Assembly: GCF_024713975.1 (NCBI RefSeq)
Contig: NC_091111.1
Coordinates: 6,323,001 to 6,387,000 of the forward strand
Origin: Paralichthys olivaceus
Taxonomy: Eukaryota; Chordata; Actinopteri; Pleuronectiformes; Paralichthyidae
Direction of reading: 5' to 3'
Length of the DNA stretch: 64,000 bases
Shown: positions 58,191 to 64,000 of the stretch, one piece after another
Layout: each line of letters starts with the position of its first letter
Position numbering within the stretch: position 1 is the stretch's first letter
Position numbers and translations under genes: made by a program
Notes under the pieces: generated by a model
Databases searched by the model: none
What the model was told of the DNA's origin: nothing
What the model saw: only the letters and a program-made list of their open reading frames with translations

Positions 58191-59115
58191 TAAAGGAGAA
58201 TGAAAGCTTCTCTTGCAGCTGTAGCATCTGCCTGTGAATCCTCTCTTCTATTTTTTGAACCCTGGTTACAGCACGGTTGAAGAAAGCTGAAGACATTTGC
58301 TGAATCCATACTAAAAGCCTCGTCCCATTAATGCTGATAAAAATTTCAAGACCAAATACTAAAAACCCCCAGGTTCCGGGCTTTTTGGGATCGCTCTGAG
58401 TTCTTTGGTTTTCTATCGTCAGTAGATGAAAAGATCTGTTTATTATTTTTATCTTCTTCTACTCTGACCTTTTCTGTAGTCATGGATTCAGCAGGTGTGT
58501 TTACGCAGCGCATGTTTCTTAAAGTTTTTTTTTCTCTTAGAATTCGAGAGATAAGTCTTCCCTTAGATGTCTTTTTTGAAAACACTAACATTTAAAAATG
58601 AGTATTTCTTGATGTCAGAATGAACAAAACGCTGTTCGTTACAGTATTTATTGCCAGGTGTCAGATAGAGATGGGAGCGCTGTCTGTAACTGCTGAGTCT
58701 TGTTGAATTGATCAGATGACCGTTATCTGGTTCATTTAATGGCCGACAGCTCGGGCTCTCCCACCTCTAGTGTTATTTGTTCCAAATTAGAACATTACTG
58801 AGGCTGCCCACCATGCACCTCTGCTCTCTCAAATAATGGTTCAAAATAATAATAATAATAAATCAAAGTATGGTTTTTAAAAGTGTCCTTTTTTCTAGGA
58901 ACTGATTTAAAGCCATGATACAATTTTGAATACTTTCTATATATAAATATATATATATATATGGCATTTGATTTGAGATGTGCCACGTTTTTCTGCATGG
59001 TGTTTTGATTTGGTCTTTTTTAACAAACATCTATAGTGTTTCTTTTCTTTCTGCCTATATGCTAAGAATCCTAGAGTCTACAGCGTCAATAAATGTCAAT
59101 TCCTGCAATAACTCC

Positions 59116-59984
59116 CATGAGTGGAACTTCTTTTTTTTATCACTTTCAGTCATAGCATGGTCCACTTTTAGAACAAAAAAGCTTCCTGCTGTAAGGAACA
59201 AGTGTCTTTTATTTGCTGGAGCCAATAACATGTTTTCAATAGTAGATGAGTGTAGGCTGCCCCCTGTTGGTGCAGGACTGGAAATAAAATCAAGACTGTT
59301 GAACAGGTGAGTAGAAAACTCAACTAAAAATAAGAGTGAATTCATTTAAAAAGTATATTTCTATCTATTTCTGTTACAGATGAAGTTAAACAGATTTACA
59401 AAATAAAGGTAAAGTAAATTCAGCATTTAAGTCACCAGTAAGCTGCCCAGTAAACTTGAAACACAATCCTATGAAACGCTTTTTCTTCAGAGGTTTAAAC
59501 CCTCTGACCCCACAATTTCCTATCAATCATTAACAACAATGGGGGGAAATAATTAAAATTGGGTGGGTTGTAGTGAGGTGAGAGTCAACCTGACAGCATT
59601 ATCAAACGTTTTCCTGCCGAAGTCATTTTATTTAATTCAAATATTTGCTTCCTAGTTTGAGAACCACTGCTTTAACCATATTGCAAGTTAGTACATGTAA
59701 AATAAAAAGCAAGTGAGCAGAGTAGTTATAATAAAATATAATTACCTTAAAGTGATAATTTTGATATGCTATCTAATAGTGAATACATGTACAGTATAGA
59801 AACATTTTGTCATTATCCTCCAAAGTTATTCATACACTTTGTAATCCTGTACTGAGCACATGTTAGTAATGAAGCTTATCTGCCGGGGCTGTGAGGGTAT
59901 TTCAGGCAAAAACAGATTGGGAGCCACTGCTGTACAATCCACATTTTAACCTTATATAGACTGAAAACATCCAAGTCAGTTTAA
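59116..59984. other. spacer between the convergent 3' ends of ccdc85c and ccnk
   Basis: AT-rich DNA with no gene or recognisable repeat. The apparent frames at 58978-59310 and 59055-59345 overlap on opposite strands and resemble no family. Confidence 0.5.
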
Positions 59985-60870
59985 AGTAGGAAAAGCAAGT
60001 TTTTATTGTCCTAAGTGCCACTCAGACACAAAACCAAAGCTGCGTGCAGGATACAGAAAAAGAGGGAGGCCTGACTAAGGCACATATGGATAGAAACTAA
60101 AAAAAAATCTGTCCGGAATAAAAGATTATGTACAAATAAACCTTAGAATGTCCAGTGTTAGATGTTAGCTTTGACAACAAAAATGAACAAAGGCATATAC
60201 ATATACAGCATGTACATTCAAGGACATGTTTGAATACACAGCACATCTCCTTCAGTCTAACTGATGTTTTTATATCCAAACGATGCGTGCTTATTCATCA
60301 AACCAAGATTTTACTTCACTGTTTATCTAGGCAACACTGAGGTGGATTGGAGATTCAGGAAAAACAAGATGGAGGGTGATAGAAAAACAGAAGGAAATAT
60401 AAGTCGACCTTTCATCCATTTAAAGGTAAAGTAAAAATAGTACATTTCATCTCCCCACATTAAGTGAAGGAGCAAGCCTGACAAAACTAAAAAGCAAAAG
60501 AGAAAAAAATCAGGGTGTCACTATTTCCTGGTACATTCCCAGAACTCAAACAATGAGTAGACAGTGTTTGTTACAAGATCCTGGAATCGGGAACACCAAG
60601 TTCCATCCTGTGCATGACTTAGTTGCTTACTTCAACATTCTTACTACGGTCTTTCAGCACCACTTTGGGTTCTCATAACAAAACTGTCCACACACACCTC
60701 ACTTTTCTTCTTAAGACCTTTAATCACAACCCCAGAAACTGTTTATCAGGAGTCGTAGTGGAGGTGGAGGTGAAACCGCTTCTTTTCCTTTCTACCAGAA
60801 TAACACCAGTTCCTGGGTGTTCTCAGAGAGCGCTTCCTCTCCAGTCTCAGTTCATAAATGTATAACACTC
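59985..60870 (-). other. ccnk: ccnk 3' UTR (probable)
   Basis: Non-coding sequence after the ccnk stop. On the minus strand AATAAA lies at 60007-60002, giving a 3' UTR of about 0.88 kb. No other strong signal lies closer to the stop. Confidence 0.55.
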
Positions 60871-63800
60871 TCATCTCATCCACCCACCCCGGTTCAGGGG
60901 CATGCCGGGTGGAGGGGGCAGGGGGACCTGTGACTGTCCTGGAGGCACAGGAGGCGGAGGGGGGTACCCTGTAGGTGGAAGGCCTATTCCTGGAGGTACG
61001 TGCCCTGGTGGCATGCGTGGAGGAGGTGGCGGCGGGTAGCTATTGTAACCTGGAGGCGGATAGGTCGGTGGCAAGCTGGGTGGCGGGTAGGTGGAGGGAG
61101 GAGGTGGAGGGCCTGGAGGTGGTGCTGCAGGTGGTGGATACACGTGGGGGTGGTATGGCGGTATTGGGGGAGCATAGCTGGGCGGCATGGGGGCGTAGGA
61201 GGGGCCCTCAGTCTTCATCATTGACTGTAGGTTCTGATAGCCCTCCCCGGACATGTAGGAGCTGGTGGTGGACATGATGTAGTTGGAGGGTGGCGGCGGA
61301 GGAGGACGGTGGGGCAGCGGAGGGGGCTGGTGTGGAGGCGGTGCGTGCGGGGGTGGAGGAGCAGCCTCACTTCCTGGTTCGGCTTCGGTGGGAGGTGCTG
61401 GAGCTGAAACTTTTCGGTCTAGTGAGCGACGGGAAAAAGCGAAGAGAAAACATCTCATTAAAAAAAATTGCAAATTATTGTTCCCATAAATATCACAAGG
61501 CTGCTTAGTCCAACATGAGCTCAAGTAACCTTTCTGTTCCCAGACGACCAGCGCACAGCCGGGACCACAACTACCAGGCGTCAGCCACATAGGAGGTCTC
61601 ATTATCTGGCTCAAGCACTAATCAGATTGGTCTGGGAGACGTTGAGGAGTACGTGAGCATGTGTGTGTTGGGAAACATTATGTCCAGACGAGTTGGTGAT
61701 TATGTAAGTAGACTGAGAGGACTAAAGACTTTGGGTTGCTTTCCAAGCTTGAGTCTCTGGCAGGGGTCCTGCCTGCTCATTATTGGCCAATTTGGCAACA
61801 GGCAAATGGACAACGGGGGGTTGAGGGAGGACACCAGCACACACCTATGCTCTACCCCAATCTAAAGCTACATCCATACTACGACGATCTCTGTTCATAC
61901 AAGTGTTATAGCTCAGCATCAGTTCAATCCCCTTCCATACTAACATGTCAAAATACACATATCACGTAGCCTCTGGACACCAAGTTTATTCGAAGCACAG
62001 TTGATGCCTTTTCAAATGAAAACATAGCAGTAGGGATGTAACCTAAATCTAAAGCATAGCAACATCTCTGCAATTGGCTGATGATGGTAGATGACAGTTA
62101 CCTGAGGGGGGCTGCGATGTTGGCAGAGGGGGCATTGGGCTCTCCAGTCTAGGAATCTTTGACCCAACTTGTTCTGCAAAATAACAAACCAGTTAATACG
62201 ATGCAATTTTTTTTTTTTTTTAAATAAGGAGCAATTTACTGTAGGCATGAATATTCATAAACTACAAAAAAAAATCTCATGCTAATTATCAAACTTTTCA
62301 CGGATGTACTTCAACATTTTTAAGATCTCAACTACTTATAAACCTAAATGAAATTAATTTTGCCTGTATGGATTTTAATAGGAATATTACCTGGAGCCTT
62401 TGGTTCATCTTTAGGGGACATCTGAAACAAAGAAACATGAATGAGTCACTTTGATGTAGGCTTAGTGTTGATATATGAATCATTTTAAATACATGCACTG
62501 TCAGATGAAATAAATTTGTTAGCAACGTAATTTAAGTGTATACTCACATGTGAGCGTTTGAGTAGACGTGCAGGGCTGCCACCCTGAGGGGATGTCTTCT
62601 TTGGGGGTGGAGGAGGAGGGTTGGCGGCTGGGGGTGGTCCTAGTGGGGCAGGAGGAGCAGGGATTGGAGGAATAGGCGGCCGCTCCTTCTCCTGCATCTG
62701 CTGAGGGATGGGCTTGTTGCCCTGCGAGTACAGGTCCAGGATCTGGTGGCAAATGTCTGGAAACAGACAGAGAGGTTGTTTGTTAAGAGAAGTCAGGAAA
62801 GAGGTTGGTCAAATATTAAAGGAAAGGCACGAAGCACAGATTTGTGAGAAGCACCTTCAAGCAGCCCAACTGGGACGTCCTGGACAAACTGCTCCCACCA
62901 GCTGCGCGATGACTGCTTGGCGGTCCACTCCTGGATGTCAAACTTGCAGAGCCGTCCAGCCAGGTACATAACGGCAACTGCGATAATCTCTGGCTCCCAC
63001 TGCAGAGACAGCATGGTGCACAAGCTGGGGGGGGGACACAGGCAAAAATAGTCGAGTTAGAGTTTTAGACATTAAGTGAATCAAACGCATGACACCACAC
63101 CAGAGAGAGAGAGTCACCATGACACATAGTGACATTGAAAGAAAGCCCGGCTGCTCACCTGTCATTGACAAACGTCCATGCCATTTGCAGCACCTTGCAC
63201 ACTTTATTCTTTTCCCCTATAACAAGAAGGACAAATAAAATGTTTTACTTATTTGTTGCATAATAATGGAAAAGAATCTTTGTGGATCTGATGCAATACT
63301 TATTCTAGCTCACCTTTGAGCTGCTTGACATAACGCAGCAGGAACATGTAGGGGTGCTCCACCTGCAGGTCAAATTTGATAGTCTGGAGCAAGATTCTCT
63401 CCAAAACCATCACCTCTTCCTGTTGAGGAAAATACACATATGTTCATGACTTTAAACGTCATGAGTGGAGACAGAATTCTACAACATAAGATGATCGTAT
63501 GGTTGCTTGTTCAAGCAGATTAACAGCAAAGTTTAGGCATGTTTACTTTTCTCTTTCTAGGTCTTCATGATATTATGGCAGGGATCTATAATGCTGTTTA
63601 AGACTATTAACGTCTTTTCTGAACTCCATGACCAGAACAAATTCCCTGACTCAATTAGAAAGGTACAGTGCAACATCCTTTTGCACTTATAGGGTTACCC
63701 AGTGCTTACAGGGACAGAGTCTCAAGAGAACAAAGTGAAAGTAAAAGAAGCTGCACCTTCGGGTCGTCTCCAAACTGAGCAAACTGCACATCATTCAGTA

Positions 63801-64000
63801 AACTGCGAGCTGTTTTAATGATGTCTTTGCACTTCTTTGGGGTCTCCTCCACCTTACCCGCCAGGAAAAGACAGCAACCACCAGTCACCTGTTGAGATGC
63901 AAAAGGCAACATTAATCCTGCACAATTATTCATACTTCCAGGAATGTGAAAAATAGCAAGTTAAACATTTATTGAACTTACATATCTAGGGAACTGCTTG
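60871..64000 (-). CDS. ccnk: cyclin K, 5' end beyond the window
   Basis: Cyclin K activates CDK12 and CDK13, the kinases that phosphorylate the RNA polymerase II C-terminal domain and sustain long and DNA-repair gene transcription in the nucleus. Coding exons in transcript order: 64000-63982 (partial), 63888-63757, 63419-63314, 63216-63159, 63024-62855, 62756-62548, 62421-62391, 62173-62102, 61418-60871. All are GT-AG and in phase, encoding 447 residues to the TGA. The cyclin-box residues are diagnostic: [60 protein letters not shown] and [11 protein letters not shown]. The C-terminal half is the typical proline-rich tail with [31 protein letters not shown] and a terminal GGWMR. About 90 N-terminal residues (human total about 580) are missing only because the window ends. 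Convergent with ccdc85c. Confidence 0.97.

Larger units (their letters stand above)
57039..59115 (+). other. ccdc85c: ccdc85c 3' UTR (probable)
   Basis: Non-coding sequence after the TAG stop. AATAAA occurs at 59088-59093 in a plausible end context, giving a 3' UTR of about 2.05 kb. An alternative signal sits in the ATA-repeat near 58857-58862. The region contains a poly-G run near 57464-57473, a GT/GA compound microsatellite (58111-58190) and a TA repeat (58938-58962). Confidence 0.55.

Noticed and set aside
60975..61508. Gly/Trp-rich open frames on the plus strand
   Set aside because: They are antisense to the proline-rich last exon of ccnk.

Overview
The window looks like teleost nuclear DNA, probably from a percomorph-type fish. 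It has vertebrate multi-exon genes with GT-AG introns, long CA/GT microsatellites, short introns in one gene beside one very large intron, and several interspersed repeats typical of teleosts. There is no prokaryotic gene organisation, CRISPR array or virus. Gene names rest on recognising spliced protein sequences; I ran no database search.

Layout: positions 1-4279 are non-coding upstream DNA, including a segment that matches an intron of the next gene. A tRNA-Thr(TGT) gene lies at 4280-4352 (minus). A complete 15-exon cyp46a1 (cholesterol 24-hydroxylase type P450, 512 residues) occupies 4497-9260 (plus). Intergenic DNA at 9261-14340 holds a DNA-transposon remnant, two LINE fragments and, at 13757-13905, a decayed copy of the last cyp46a1 exon. 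A complete ccdc85c (plus) starts at 15127 and stops at 57038. It has six core exons giving 391 residues, plus a possible 42-base in-frame microexon. Its first intron is 29.4 kb and contains a perfect RFX X-box palindrome. ccnk (cyclin K) is convergent on the minus strand from 60871 to the window edge; nine coding exons are present and about the first 90 residues lie outside.

Function and context: the three proteins act in unrelated processes (brain cholesterol turnover, radial-glia/epithelial junctions, and the CDK12/CDK13 transcription kinase). What links them is conserved neighbourhood. From memory, human 14q32.2 carries CCNK, CCDC85C, HHIPL1 and CYP46A1 side by side. The tail-to-tail ccdc85c/ccnk pair is kept here, but no HHIPL1 lies between ccdc85c and cyp46a1, and cyp46a1 points the other way relative to ccdc85c.

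The most interesting observations are two independent traces of lost tandem cyp46a1 copies flanking the living gene, the ccdc85c microexon, and the RFX palindrome in the giant ccdc85c intron. I see no convincing new biological system. Most other open frames are chance, repeat-driven or antisense shadows.
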